From contig NZ_CP127295.1 of NCBI RefSeq assembly GCF_030285665.1, positions 6,758,001 to 6,822,000 of the forward strand: 64,000 nucleotides of DNA, written 5' to 3'. Of this stretch, positions 25,163 through 33,973 are shown one piece after another (position 1 is the stretch's first letter; every line of letters begins with the position of its first letter). Origin of the DNA: Amycolatopsis mongoliensis. GTDB taxonomy: Bacteria; Actinomycetota; Actinomycetes; Mycobacteriales; Pseudonocardiaceae. The notes under the pieces were generated by a model. It was given only the letters and a program-made list of their open reading frames with translations. It had not been told where the DNA came from and did not search any database. Position numbers and translations under genes: made by a program.

Positions 25163-26686
25163 TCAAGGCACCGTCTTCCCGGATACTCCGAGCGCGCCGG
25201 CGAACCGGACGCGCTCCTTCGGCAGGGCGTCCAGGGCGCGCAGCCGCTCGAGGTGACCGGCCAGGCGCTCCTGGAAATCAGCATAACGGCGCTCCGGTGG
25301 TGACCACGCGCGCTCGGCCAGCGCGCACAGCCGCGGGAACGCCAGGTGGCGCACGTGGTCGGGCGTCGGGGCGTGCTCGGTCCACAGCTGGGCCTGCGTG
25401 CCCAGCACCCCGGGCCGGGTCCCGTCGCTGACCGGGAGCCCGCCTTCCAGCGGGTCGAAGCGGTAGACGTCCCGGAGCGTCGTTACGTCGATCCGTGGCG
25501 GTTCGCCGGGTTCTTCGCTCTGCCGGTAGTCGAAGTACGTCGACGTGTGCGGTGCCATCACGACCTGGTGGCCGCGGGCCACCGCGAGGGCGCCGTGCGC
25601 GGCGTCGCGCCAGGCCGTGACGACCAGCTCCGGCGGCAGCCGGCCCGCGGCGTGGCCGGTCTCGTCCCAGCACACCGCCTGCCGGCCGAGGCCTTCGACC
25701 ACGCGGTGCAGCTCACCCAGGAACCACGGGTGGAGTTCGGCGGTGTCGCGCAACCCGAGCCGCGCCGCCTTTTCCCGGGCGAACGGGCTCGACGCCCACT
25801 GCGTCGTCGGGCACTCGTCGCCGCCGATGTGCAGGTGCCGCGCCGGGAAGACGTCGGCCACCTGCGTGAGCACCTCCCGGCAGAAGGCGAACGCGCCGTC
25901 GTGCACGCCGAGGATGTCCGGGCTGATGCCCCACCCCGTCCACACCGGCAGCGGCACGTCCGGCCGGTTGCCCAGCTCGGGGTAGGCGGCCAGCGCCGCG
26001 CGCACGTGCCCGGGCAGGTCGATCTCCGGCACGATCCGCACGCCGCGATCGGCCGCGAAGGCGACGAGCTCACGCAGCTCGCGCTGGGTGTAGAAGCCGC
26101 CGTGGGGGACGCCGTCGTGGACGCCGCTGCCGGCCGCCCCGACCATCGACTCGGTGCGCCACGCGCCGATCTCGGTCAGCCGGGGCCGGCCGTCGATCTC
26201 GATCCGCCAGCCCTGGTCGTCGGTCAGGTGCAGGTGCAGGACGTTGTACTTGTGCAGCGCCAGCAGGTCGACGAACTCGCGGAGGAACTCCAGCGGCATG
26301 AAGTGCCGGGCGACGTCGAGCAGCACGCCGCGCCAGGGCAGCCGGGGCGCGTCGCGGACGTGCAGGCACGGCAGCCGCGGCGGCCCGTGCAGCGGCACCA
26401 GCTGGCGGACGGTCTGCACGCCGTTGCGCAGGCCTGCTTCGGTGGACGCCGTGAGGAGCGCGTCCGTCGGCGTGACGTCGAGTTCGTAGCCCTCCGGCCC
26501 GTGGTGCGCGTCCGGCACGAGGTCGAGGCGGATCGCCGGGCCGTGGTCGATCGACGGCCGGGGCAGGTACCCGGCCAGCAGGCGGGCCGCGCGCTCGGCA
26601 CCGCGGCCGGCCCGCACGCGCAGGCCGCCGGCGGGCGCGAAGGTACCGGCGCGGCGCGTCAGCCGCGCGGGGTGGGGGATGGTCAT
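25163..26686 (-). CDS. Beta-N-acetylhexosaminidase, GH20
   Basis: A 507-residue protein with an N-terminal GH20b domain (to about residue 130) and a GH20 TIM barrel. The catalytic pair is in HIGGDECPTTQW (about residues 285-290), the Asp-Glu used in substrate-assisted catalysis. The substrate-binding segments WRGVLLDVARHFM, HLHLTDDQGWRIEI and the C-terminal WTEHAPTPDH are present. No signal peptide is seen, so it acts in the cytoplasm on imported chitobiose-type sugars, as DasD-like enzymes do. Its ATG overlaps the stop of the permease by 1 nt (TGATG). Confidence 0.92.
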   Translation of the reverse strand: MTIPHPARLTRRAGTFAPAGGLRVRAGRGAERAARLLAGYLPRPSIDHGPAIRLDLVPDAHHGPEGYELDVTPTDALLTASTEAGLRNGVQTVRQLVPLHGPPRLPCLHVRDAPRLPWRGVLLDVARHFMPLEFLREFVDLLALHKYNVLHLHLTDDQGWRIEIDGRPRLTEIGAWRTESMVGAAGSGVHDGVPHGGFYTQRELRELVAFAADRGVRIVPEIDLPGHVRAALAAYPELGNRPDVPLPVWTGWGISPDILGVHDGAFAFCREVLTQVADVFPARHLHIGGDECPTTQWASSPFAREKAARLGLRDTAELHPWFLGELHRVVEGLGRQAVCWDETGHAAGRLPPELVVTAWRDAAHGALAVARGHQVVMAPHTSTYFDYRQSEEPGEPPRIDVTTLRDVYRFDPLEGGLPVSDGTRPGVLGTQAQLWTEHAPTPDHVRHLAFPRLCALAERAWSPPERRYADFQERLAGHLERLRALDALPKERVRFAGALGVSGKTVP

Positions 26687-27501
26687 CAGCCCTTCACCGC
26701 GCCCGCGGTCATGCCTTCGACCAGGTGGCGCTGCACGAGCGCGAAGAAGACGACGACGGGCAGCGCGAACAGCGTCGACGCGGCGATCAGGCCGCCGTAG
26801 TCGGTGCCGGTGCTGGTGCTGAACGACACCAGCCACACCGGCAGCGTGTAGCCGGAGCTGTCCTTCATGATCACGTAGGCGAACAGGAAGTCGTTCCACG
26901 CCGTGATGAACGCGAACACGCTGGTCGCGATCAGCCCGGGCAGCACCAGCGGCAGCAGGACCGAACGCATGACCCGCCCGCGCGTCGCGCCGTCGACCAT
27001 CGCCGCCTCCTCCAGTTCGACCGGGATGCCGTGCAGGAAGCCGCGCAGCGTCCAGATCGTGAACGGCAGCACGAGCGCCACGTACGTCAGGATCAGCCCG
27101 AACAGCGTGTCGAGCAGGTGCGCGCTCTTCAGGCCGAGGAACAGCGGGATGACCAGGGCGGGCACCGGCACCATCTGCAGCACCAGCACGCCGATGAGGA
27201 AGCTGCGGCGCCCGAAGAACCGGAAGCGCGTCAACGCCGTCGCGGCCAGGAAGGCGACCACGATGGACAGGGCCACGACCGCGACGACCACCACGGCGCT
27301 GTTGACGAGGTCCGGCACGAAGCCCGGTTTGGCGAGCGCGTCGGCGAAGTTGTCCAGGGTGACGTCCACCGGTAAGAACTGCGGTGTGGGTTGCAGGATC
27401 TTGCCCGCCGGCTTGAACGCCGTCAGCACCATCCAGTAGACCGGGAAGATCCACACCAGGCAGAAGAACGCGGCTGCGACATTGCGGCCGGCCCGCCGCA
27501 T
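26686..27501 (-). CDS. Carbohydrate ABC transporter permease (MalG/DasC-like)
   Basis: A 271-residue inner-membrane permease with 6 helices. The coupling EAA loop is EEAAMVDGATRGRVMRSVLLPLVLPG, and the C-terminus MTAGAVKG is typical of MalG-type CUT1 subunits. It forms the channel with the upstream MalF-type permease. Start and stop overlap both neighbours by 1 nt (TGATG). No ATP-binding protein is encoded here; CUT1 systems of this kind commonly share a multitasking MsiK-type ATPase encoded elsewhere. Confidence 0.92.
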   Translation of the reverse strand: MRRAGRNVAAAFFCLVWIFPVYWMVLTAFKPAGKILQPTPQFLPVDVTLDNFADALAKPGFVPDLVNSAVVVVAVVALSIVVAFLAATALTRFRFFGRRSFLIGVLVLQMVPVPALVIPLFLGLKSAHLLDTLFGLILTYVALVLPFTIWTLRGFLHGIPVELEEAAMVDGATRGRVMRSVLLPLVLPGLIATSVFAFITAWNDFLFAYVIMKDSSGYTLPVWLVSFSTSTGTDYGGLIAASTLFALPVVVFFALVQRHLVEGMTAGAVKG

Positions 27502-28439
27502 CACAGGTCCTCCCCGGAGCGGACGAGACGGCGCACGTACACGGCCGTCATGCCGACGAGCAGCGCGACCGAGACGACGGCGATCGCGGCGCCCTGGCCG
27601 AAGTTGTTGCCGCTGAAGGCTCTCGTGAACGTCCAGATGCCCAGCGTCGTCGTGCCGTCGTTCGGGCCGCCCTGGGTGAGGATCCAGATCTGGTTGAACA
27701 CGGTGAAGTCCCAGATCACCGACAGGATGGTGACCAGGCCGAGGATCGGCTGCAGGAACGGGACGGTGATGGTGCGGTGCACCCGCCACGGCCCGGCGCC
27801 GTCGAGCGCGGCGGCTTCGTAGTAGGACCGCGGGATCTGCGACAGGCCCGCGTAGAGCGTGAGCGCGACGAACGGCACGGACTGCCACACGACCAGCAGC
27901 CAGACCAGCGTGAACGCCGACGCGGGCGACGTCGTCCAGTCGTGCTGGGTCAGGTCGCCGAAGCCGACCTGGGTGAGGAGCCAGTTGACCACGCCGTACC
28001 CGGGCTGGAAGAGCCACTGCCAGACCAGAGTGGACGCTACGTTCGGCAGCGCCCAAGCGGCGATCAGGCAGAGCGTGACGGTCGTGCGCATGCCCCGGCC
28101 GAGGCGTTGCAGCAACAGCGCGACGCCGAACCCGATGACCAGGGTGCCGAGGACCAGCGCCGCGCAGAACCCGACGCTGCGCGCGAGGACCGGGAGGAGC
28201 TGGTCGTCGCCGAGGACGGCGGCGTAGTTGTCCCAGCCCGCGAAGCTCGTCGTGCCGGTGAACAGCGACCGCAGGCCGTACCGCTGCGTCGAGATGACGA
28301 CGAGCCGGACCAGGGGATACCCCAGGACGAGCCCGAGCAGCACGGCCGCGGGCAGCAGCAGGCCGTAGGGCAGCAGCGACCGGCGCCGGCGCGGCGTGGC
28401 CGGTCTCGGCGGGGCTTCGGGCGGCGCTTTCACCAGCAC
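27501..28439 (-). CDS. Carbohydrate ABC transporter permease (MalF/DasB-like)
   Basis: A 312-residue permease with a short basic N-tail (PPRPATPRRRRSLLPYG), 6 helices and the EAA loop YYEAAALDGAGPWRVHRTITVPFLQP. It pairs with the MalG-type subunit that starts within its stop codon. The start is chosen as GTG 28439 because the membrane domain begins soon after; GTG 28433 and in-frame TTGs upstream cannot be excluded and none has a clear ribosome site. It follows the lipoprotein gene after a 176-bp gap containing a long hairpin. Confidence 0.88.
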   Translation of the reverse strand: MLVKAPPEAPPRPATPRRRRSLLPYGLLLPAAVLLGLVLGYPLVRLVVISTQRYGLRSLFTGTTSFAGWDNYAAVLGDDQLLPVLARSVGFCAALVLGTLVIGFGVALLLQRLGRGMRTTVTLCLIAAWALPNVASTLVWQWLFQPGYGVVNWLLTQVGFGDLTQHDWTTSPASAFTLVWLLVVWQSVPFVALTLYAGLSQIPRSYYEAAALDGAGPWRVHRTITVPFLQPILGLVTILSVIWDFTVFNQIWILTQGGPNDGTTTLGIWTFTRAFSGNNFGQGAAIAVVSVALLVGMTAVYVRRLVRSGEDL

Positions 28440-28566
28440 TGTGCCGTTCGTTGCCAAACCGACCACAGTCACGGCCGGATGGCTTTCGTGGCAATGGCAC
28501 GTACCGCTCGAGGGCCGGCCTACTTTTGGTCGGATCAGCAACAGGAGGACTCCTTCGCGGAAGAGG

Positions 28567-28613
28567 GGCGGGGCGGCCCGGTTGGGGACGGCAGTCGGCC
28601 GGGCCACCCCGCC
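28567..28613 (-). terminator. Attenuating hairpin between lipoprotein and permease genes
   Basis: Immediately after the lipoprotein stop, an arm at 28599-28613 (minus strand GGCGGGGTGGCCCGG) pairs with CCGGGCCGCCCCGCC at 28568-28582 with one bulge. Such stems often let the binding protein be made in excess over its permeases. Confidence 0.6.
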
Positions 28614-28615
28614 GG

Positions 28616-29893
28616 TCAGCGGGCGCCCAGCGCCTCGGTCAGGTGAGCGTCGAAGTCCTTGGCGGCGTCGGCGATCGGCCGGCGTCCGGTGGCGATGTCG
28701 GCGAAGAAGGTGTTGATCGACTTGTCACTCTCGATGGTCGCCCAGCCCGGGGCGGCCGGGGTGGCGACGCTGGTCTTGGCCGCGGTGGCGAAGGCGGTGT
28801 TGAGCGGCGGCAGGGTGGGCGTGATCTCGTCGATCAGCTCGGTCGAGATGGGCGTCCAGCCGTCGATGCCGACGATCGCGTCGCGCTGCACGGCGGGGCT
28901 CGTCGCGGCCTTGAGGTAGGCCAGGGCGAGGTCCTGGTGGTGGCTCTTGGCCGCGACGGCGAGGTCCGACCCGCCGAGGAACACCGGCTGCGTCTTCCCG
29001 GGCGTGGCGCTGGGGAACGGGAAGGTGCCGAGGCGGTCCTTCAGCTCCGGCTTGTTCTTGACGACGGTGTTGACGCTCGTGTCGAGGATCGCGCCGGCGC
29101 CACCCGCGGAGAAGATCGCGGCCTGGTCGGGCGCCTTGGTGTCGACGTTGCGGGACGCGGCGGAGGAGTAGGTGTTCTGGAAGTCCTTCCAGGCCTGCAG
29201 TCCCTTCTGCGCCTCGGGGCTTTCCAGGGCGCCGGTCCACTTGCCGTCCTTCTGCGTGGCGAGCTGCCCGCCGGCGTCCCAGACGAACTGCAGCGCGCCG
29301 TACCAGTACCTGCCGGGGAAGTGGAAGGCGGAGTAGTCCGCGGCGGGGTGTTTCGCCTTGATCTTGTCGAGGTCGGCGGTGAGCTCGGTGAACGTCTTCG
29401 GCGGCGCGGTGATCCCGGCGTCGGCCCAGACCTGCTTGTCGTAGATGACCGCCCGGTTGCCCGCGAACAGGGGTGCGCCGTAGACGTTTCCGTCCACTGT
29501 GGCCGGTCCGGCGAGGCCGGGCAGCCAGGTGTGCCCACCGGCGAGCTCGTCCCGGTGCGGGGTGAGGTCGGTGAGCGCGCCGTTGGCGGCGAACAGCGGG
29601 ACGTCGGTGTTGCCGATCTCGATGACGTCGGGGGTGGTGTCCTGGGCCAGTGCGGTGCTGATCTTGGTGTTGATGTTGTCCCACTCCTGGATCTGCACCG
29701 TGACCTTCGCGCCGGTGGCCTTTTCGAAGGCGGCGTTGATCGCCGCGGTGGCCTTGTCGCTGAGGTCGCCGTTCATCAGCCAGACGGTCAGCTGCCCACC
29801 CTGGGCGGCGGGGGCAGGGGTGTCGGTACCGCAGGCGGCACTGGCGGTCACGGCGGCGACGGCCAGTGCGGCGGCGAAGGTGCGTCTGCGCAC
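28616..29893 (-). CDS. Extracellular sugar-binding lipoprotein (DasA/NgcE-like, SBP_bac)
   Basis: A 425-residue lipoprotein. A signal peptide ends in the lipobox ASAAC (lipidated Cys21) and is followed by a family-1 solute-binding fold: QLTVWLMNGDLSDKATAAINAAFEKATGAKVTVQIQEW, then DVIEIGNTDVPLFAANGAL. It would capture an oligosaccharide, most likely chito-oligosaccharide given the GH20 and GntR genes downstream. The GTG at 29893 follows GGAG. It is the first gene of the transporter run, and a large hairpin repeat lies upstream at 29941-30025. Confidence 0.9.
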   Translation of the reverse strand: MRRRTFAAALAVAAVTASAACGTDTPAPAAQGGQLTVWLMNGDLSDKATAAINAAFEKATGAKVTVQIQEWDNINTKISTALAQDTTPDVIEIGNTDVPLFAANGALTDLTPHRDELAGGHTWLPGLAGPATVDGNVYGAPLFAGNRAVIYDKQVWADAGITAPPKTFTELTADLDKIKAKHPAADYSAFHFPGRYWYGALQFVWDAGGQLATQKDGKWTGALESPEAQKGLQAWKDFQNTYSSAASRNVDTKAPDQAAIFSAGGAGAILDTSVNTVVKNKPELKDRLGTFPFPSATPGKTQPVFLGGSDLAVAAKSHHQDLALAYLKAATSPAVQRDAIVGIDGWTPISTELIDEITPTLPPLNTAFATAAKTSVATPAAPGWATIESDKSINTFFADIATGRRPIADAAKDFDAHLTEALGAR

Positions 29894-29940
29894 GGGAAAC
29901 TCCTGGAATGGCGGCGGGGGAGTCGTGGGGTGGGCGGCGA

Positions 29941-30025
29941 GCGCCCCAATGTGGCGTTGGTTGCGTGGGACGCACCCAATGTGGCGTTCGGTGCGTCAGG
30001 CGCACCGAACGCCACATTGGGGCGC
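29941..30025. repeat. Hairpin-forming intergenic repeat (CCCAATGTGGCGTT units)
   Basis: Two direct copies of CCCAATGTGGCGTT-n-TGCGT start exactly 30 bp apart (29945 and 29975; 20 of 22 bases equal). An inverted copy (30001-30021) is the perfect complement of the second copy (29975-29995, 21-bp arms, loop TCAGG). The outer first copy can pair with the same inverted arm over GCGCCCCAATGTGGCG / CGCCACATTGGGGCGC. It lies between the GH16 gene and the lipoprotein gene. Confidence 0.85.
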
Positions 30026-30132
30026 TGGGGTGCAGTGGGGGAGGGTGACCGCGGCCCGGGCTGGTCCCTGGAACCCGGGCCGCGGCCAGGCCGGCGTCGG
30101 CCGCGGTGCCGGTGGCGGCTACGGCGTGGGTG

Positions 30133-31308
30133 TCAGCAGTGGCCGAGGTCGGCCCACTGGGCGGTGAGCCCCGGCTCGGAGCCCTGCGTCCACCAGTTCG
30201 CCTGCCAGAGGTGCGCGTTGTGCTTCACCCGCTGGCCGGCGAGGTACACCGTGCCCCAGTCCCACTCCGCCGCCGTCGAGCAGTTGGCGGGCTGCGAGGG
30301 CGTGGTGGGCGTGGTGGGAGTCGTCGGCGTGGTCGGAGTGGTGGTGGCCGGCGGCGGGCTCGTCGGCGTCGTGCAGCCGTTCACGGTGTCCACATGGGAC
30401 GTCCCGGCCGTCCGGTACGAACCCGCGCGAGCCACCGCGTCCGAAGGCGACACGACCTGGTTGCCCGCGTAGTACGTCCAGTCGACCTGCTCGGTGTACA
30501 CGCTGTTCCCGCTCGTGTGTCCCGCCGTGTCGATGAACCACATGTTGTAGTTGATCGACATCGGCGTCCGCGGGGTCACCGGGTCGCCTTGCGCGTCGGT
30601 CGTGTGGTCCGCGGTGAGCACCCCGTCGATGTAGTACTTCACGTGCCCGCCCGACACCTGCGTCACGATGTCGTGCCAGCCGGCGAAGCTGCGGTTCTGC
30701 GCGGTGGACGTGCGCAGCCCGTCCCACGTCGGGTTGTTCCAGTACGTGTACCAGCTGGTCTGGTAGTCGGCCGTCGGGCCGCCCCAGCCGCCGTTGGGCA
30801 GGTACTCCGAGAAGTCCAGCTCGCTGTAGAGCGGGTCACGGTCGTACCGCAGCGGCGAGATCGTGAAGTACGTTTCGTTGACGTGGTCGCCGTCGGTGCC
30901 GCTGTCCGGCGCGTCGGTGAAGCGGACCCGGCTCGCGTACGTGCCTTCGAAGAACCGCAACTGGTTCTGGTACATCTCGGAGTGCGTCGTGCCGGCGGAG
31001 CTCCCGTCGGTACTGGCGGCGAGCTGGGCGACGCGCTCGCCGTTCACCGTCGGGAAGCTGACGTTGCTCGTGAGCCAGCGCGCGCCGGCCACGCCGGGAC
31101 TGCCGACGTCGTTGCGGGTGGTCCAGCCGGCGCCGCCGAACGCGGAGTCGGTGGGGGAGGCGTAGTGGAAGTCGTCGAACAGCACGCCGCAGTCGGCCGC
31201 CGCGGCCGCCGGGCTGGCGTCGGCCCCACCGGAAAGGATCAGGGCCGTCGCCGCCACGGTCGCGACGCTCGTCAGTGCTGCTGTGGTGGTCCGGATTCTG
31301 CGGGACAT
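30133..31308 (-). CDS. Secreted GH16-like glycosidase with CBM5/12 chitin-binding module
   Basis: A 391-residue exported enzyme. A signal peptide (about residues 1-38) precedes a GH16/concanavalin-type jelly roll whose SELDFSEYLP (about residue 164) fits the GH16 ExDxxE catalytic motif. A Pro-Thr linker with tandem TTP repeats (about 315-340) leads to a C-terminal CBM5/12 module (AEWDWGTVYLAGQRVKHNAHLWQANWWTQGSEPG) that binds chitin. The catalytic substrate could be beta-1,3-glucan or another beta-glucan; binding to chitin is clearer. It stands upstream of the amino-sugar transporter, and a DasR-like operator lies in front of it. Confidence 0.87.
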   Translation of the reverse strand: MSRRIRTTTAALTSVATVAATALILSGGADASPAAAAADCGVLFDDFHYASPTDSAFGGAGWTTRNDVGSPGVAGARWLTSNVSFPTVNGERVAQLAASTDGSSAGTTHSEMYQNQLRFFEGTYASRVRFTDAPDSGTDGDHVNETYFTISPLRYDRDPLYSELDFSEYLPNGGWGGPTADYQTSWYTYWNNPTWDGLRTSTAQNRSFAGWHDIVTQVSGGHVKYYIDGVLTADHTTDAQGDPVTPRTPMSINYNMWFIDTAGHTSGNSVYTEQVDWTYYAGNQVVSPSDAVARAGSYRTAGTSHVDTVNGCTTPTSPPPATTTPTTPTTPTTPTTPSQPANCSTAAEWDWGTVYLAGQRVKHNAHLWQANWWTQGSEPGLTAQWADLGHC

Positions 31309-31344
31309 GGGTCTCCTCCTGAGGATGGCCGTCCGCCGGAGCTC

Positions 31345-31368
31345 CCTGATTGGTCTAGACGAATCAGG
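31345..31368. promoter_or_regulatory. DasR-like (dre) operator upstream of the GH16-CBM gene
   Basis: ATTGGTCTAGACGAAT (31349-31364) matches 13 of 16 positions of the dre consensus ACTGGTCTAGACCAGT and is flanked by the perfect dyad CCTGATT/AATCAGG. A second short dyad GACCA-T-TGGTC lies at 31388-31398. The GntR/UTRA regulator at 24.4-25.1 kb is a candidate binder. Confidence 0.55.
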
Positions 31369-31468
31369 TGGCGAGGACTTTCCTCCTGACCATTGGTCAT
31401 GTCAAGACCGCCACAGAACTTACCTTTGGTAATTTCCGGCGCGCGATCGCGGCGAGTCCGGGCCGGTC

Positions 31469-31495
31469 TGTCGAGTTACCGTCGTCCCGTTCGTC
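31469..31495 (+). promoter_or_regulatory. ECF42-type promoter of the DGPF gene
   Basis: TGTCGA (31469-31474), 17 nt, CGTC (31492-31495), with 35 nt to the start codon at 31531. This fits the reported ECF42 target motif TGTCGA / CGA(T)C. Confidence 0.6.
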
Positions 31496-31530
31496 ATCCT
31501 CTTCGACCGACGCCGGACAAAGGAGCGCCC

Positions 31531-31902
31531 ATGCTCTACATGCTGTTGATCTACAACTGCGAGCGGCCCGAGCCGGGCGACGCCGGGTTCGAGGAGGCGC
31601 TGGCCGCCGTCAACGCCTTCGCCGACGAGTGCCGGCGCCGCGGCGTGTACGTCTCCGGGCACCCGCTGCAGGGCGAGCACACCGCCACCACGGTGACGGT
31701 GCAGGAGGGCCGGACGCTCATCACCGACGGGCCCTTCACCGAGACCCACGAGCACCTCGGCGGGGTGTACGTGTTCGACTGCCGCGACCTCGACGAGGCC
31801 TTGGAGCTGGCCGCGCTGTGCCCGATGGCCGCCCAGGGCTCGATCGAGGTCCGCCCGGTCGCCGGCGTGCCCGGGCTGGACGACCGGGCCGCCCGTGGGT
31901 GA
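31531..31902 (+). CDS. YCII-related DGPF-domain protein, ECF42 partner
   Basis: A 123-residue YCII/DGPF protein ([40 protein letters not shown]). The literal DGPF motif defines the family whose genes are coupled to ECF42 sigma factors; its biochemical function is unknown. AAAGGAG lies 5 nt before the ATG. The stop is followed within an 8-bp overlap by the sigma gene. Confidence 0.9.
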   Translation: MLYMLLIYNCERPEPGDAGFEEALAAVNAFADECRRRGVYVSGHPLQGEHTATTVTVQEGRTLITDGPFTETHEHLGGVYVFDCRDLDEALELAALCPMAAQGSIEVRPVAGVPGLDDRAARG

Positions 31903-33127
31903 TCGCGCGGCCGGCGCGGTCGAGCGCGTCTACCGCGAGGACCGCGCCCGGCTGCTCGCCGCGCTCGTCCGGGTGCTCGGCGACTTCGAGCTGGCCGAGG
32001 ACGCCCTGCAGGACGCGGTCGCCCGGGCACTGCGGGCGTGGGGCCCGGGCGTCCCGGACGACCCCGCGGCCTGGCTGCTGACCGCGGCGCGCAACAGCGC
32101 CGTCGACCGGATCCGCCGCGACCGCGTCGGGCAGGCCAAGCTCGCCCGGCTCGCGGCCGGCGAGAGTGGGGTGACGACGTCGATGCCGCCGGACGACCGG
32201 CTCGCCGAGGTCGGCGACGACCGGCTGAGCCTGCTCTTCACGTGCTGCCACCCCGCCCTGGCCGAAGACGCCCGGGTGGCGCTGACGCTGCAGGCGGTGG
32301 CCGGCCTGACCGCCGCCCAGATCGCGCGGCTGTTCCTGGTCGCCGAGCCCGCGCTGGCGCAGCGGCTGGTGCGGGCGAAGCGCAAGATCCGCGACGCGGG
32401 CATCTCGCTGAGCGTCCCGCCCGGCCACCTGCTGCCCGACCGCCTCTCCGGCGTCCTCGCGGTGATCTACCTCGTCTTCACCCGCGGCTACACGTCGCCG
32501 TCGGGCCGGGACGAGCCGGCCGAGCTGCGGCGCGAGGCGATCCGGCTGGCGAAGCTGCTGGCCGCGCTGATGCCGGACGAGCCGGAGGCGCTCGGCCTGG
32601 TCGCCCTGCTCCTGCTGCAGGACGCACGCTCGGCCGCCCGGTACACCGACGGCGGCGACGTCGTCCTGCTCGAGGACCAGGACCGCACCCGCTGGGACCA
32701 GGCGGAGATCGCGGAAGCCCTCGGCGTGCTCGGCCGGGCGCTGCGCCACGGGACGGTCGGGCAGTACCAGCTGCAGGCGGCGATCGCGGCGCAGCACGCC
32801 CAGGCCCGCACGGGCGCCGACACCGACTGGGGGCGGATCGCCGCTCTCTACGCGCAGCTGCGGACGCTCACGCCGTCGCCCGTGGTCGCGCTCAACCACG
32901 CCGTGGCCGTCGCGATGGCCGACGGGCCCGAGAGCGGGCTCGCCCTGGCCGAGGCGATCGACGGGCTCGAGCGCTACCACCTCTGGCACGCCGCCCGCGC
33001 GGACCTGCTGCGCCGCCTCGGCCGCCGCGGCGACGCCGTCGCGGCGTACCGGCGGGCGCGCGACCTCGCCGAGGCCCCGGCCGACCACCGCTTCCTCACC
33101 ACCCGCTTGCGCGAACTGGAGTCCTGA
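31895..33127 (+). CDS. ECF42-group RNA polymerase sigma factor
   Basis: A 410-residue sigma factor. Region 2 (about 8-75: [38 protein letters not shown]) and region 4 (about 105-180) are followed by a 200-residue TPR-like C-terminal extension that is required for activity in ECF42 proteins. [22 protein letters not shown] is a group hallmark. The GTG at 31895 overlaps the DGPF gene. A matching promoter motif lies before the DGPF gene, so the unit is probably autoregulated. Confidence 0.93.
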   Translation: MGDRAAGAVERVYREDRARLLAALVRVLGDFELAEDALQDAVARALRAWGPGVPDDPAAWLLTAARNSAVDRIRRDRVGQAKLARLAAGESGVTTSMPPDDRLAEVGDDRLSLLFTCCHPALAEDARVALTLQAVAGLTAAQIARLFLVAEPALAQRLVRAKRKIRDAGISLSVPPGHLLPDRLSGVLAVIYLVFTRGYTSPSGRDEPAELRREAIRLAKLLAALMPDEPEALGLVALLLLQDARSAARYTDGGDVVLLEDQDRTRWDQAEIAEALGVLGRALRHGTVGQYQLQAAIAAQHAQARTGADTDWGRIAALYAQLRTLTPSPVVALNHAVAVAMADGPESGLALAEAIDGLERYHLWHAARADLLRRLGRRGDAVAAYRRARDLAEAPADHRFLTTRLRELES

Positions 33128-33969
33128 TGCGACTGTCTGTCCTGGACCACGGCCACCGGCGCCGGGCCCGGCTCTTCATGGCCGTCACCGGAAAACTGTC
33201 CGGCGTCACCAGCCCGGACATCGTCAAGCTGCTGCTGTACCGGCCGGGCTTCCTGACCCGGCCGCTGCTGGAGCTGACCGCGCCCGCGATGCGCGGCGAG
33301 TCCTACTGGACCGCCGCCGAACGCGAGTACCTCGCGATGAGCACGGCCCGGGTGCACGAGTGCCCGTTCTGCGTCGTCACGCACGCCGAGCTGACGCGGA
33401 TCGCCGGCCACGGTGAGATCGACCCCGATCACCCGGCGGGCGCCCGGCCGGAACTGCTGGCCGTGCAACGGTTCCTCGAGGACGTCTCCCGCAACGCCGA
33501 CCTCGATCCGGCGCCGGTCCGCGTCCTGCCGGAACACGCGGTGCTGGAAGCGCTGGACGTCAACCTGGTGTGGAACATCGTCAACCGGCTCGCCAACGCG
33601 TTCGGGTTCGAGCTGCGTGACGGGCAGCTGAAGACGGGTACCAAGGCGCTGCACCGCGCCGGCTACCGGTTCCCCGGTTTCCTGCTCGCCGACAGCCCCG
33701 GCGACCTGCGGGAGAGCGTCTTCGAGCAGCCGGCGCGGACGAGCCCCGAGCTGCGGCGGGCGGCCGGGACGGGTGCCGGGCCGGCGGAGCCGTGGCGGGA
33801 CTACGCCGCGCTGGTCCGCGACGCGTCCCACCGCATCACCGACGGCGACGTCCGGCGCCTGCTCGCGGCGGGCCACACCGAGGACGAGGTCTTCGAGGTC
33901 ACGGTGGCGGCCGCGGTCGGCGCCGCGCTGCGCAGCTTCGACGCCGGCCGGGAGGCGCTGAAGGCGTGA
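33127..33969 (+). CDS. AhpD-like/carboxymuconolactone decarboxylase-family protein
   Basis: A 280-residue helical protein. The AhpD-type motif is ECPFCVVTHAEL (CxxC plus His, about residues 78-89), and the second half contains LDVNLVWNIVNRLANAFGFEL and the C-terminal FEVTVAAAVGAALRSFD. The ATG overlaps the sigma stop (TGATG), so it is co-expressed with the ECF42 sigma. A role in redox or antioxidant defence is likely from the motif; the substrate is unknown. Confidence 0.85.
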   Translation: MRLSVLDHGHRRRARLFMAVTGKLSGVTSPDIVKLLLYRPGFLTRPLLELTAPAMRGESYWTAAEREYLAMSTARVHECPFCVVTHAELTRIAGHGEIDPDHPAGARPELLAVQRFLEDVSRNADLDPAPVRVLPEHAVLEALDVNLVWNIVNRLANAFGFELRDGQLKTGTKALHRAGYRFPGFLLADSPGDLRESVFEQPARTSPELRRAAGTGAGPAEPWRDYAALVRDASHRITDGDVRRLLAAGHTEDEVFEVTVAAAVGAALRSFDAGREALKA

Positions 33970-33973
33970 GTTC

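Noticed and set aside
25068..25166. N-terminal extension of GntR from TTG 25166
   Set aside because: It translates a strong hairpin and low-complexity sequence, and family members begin at about 25067.
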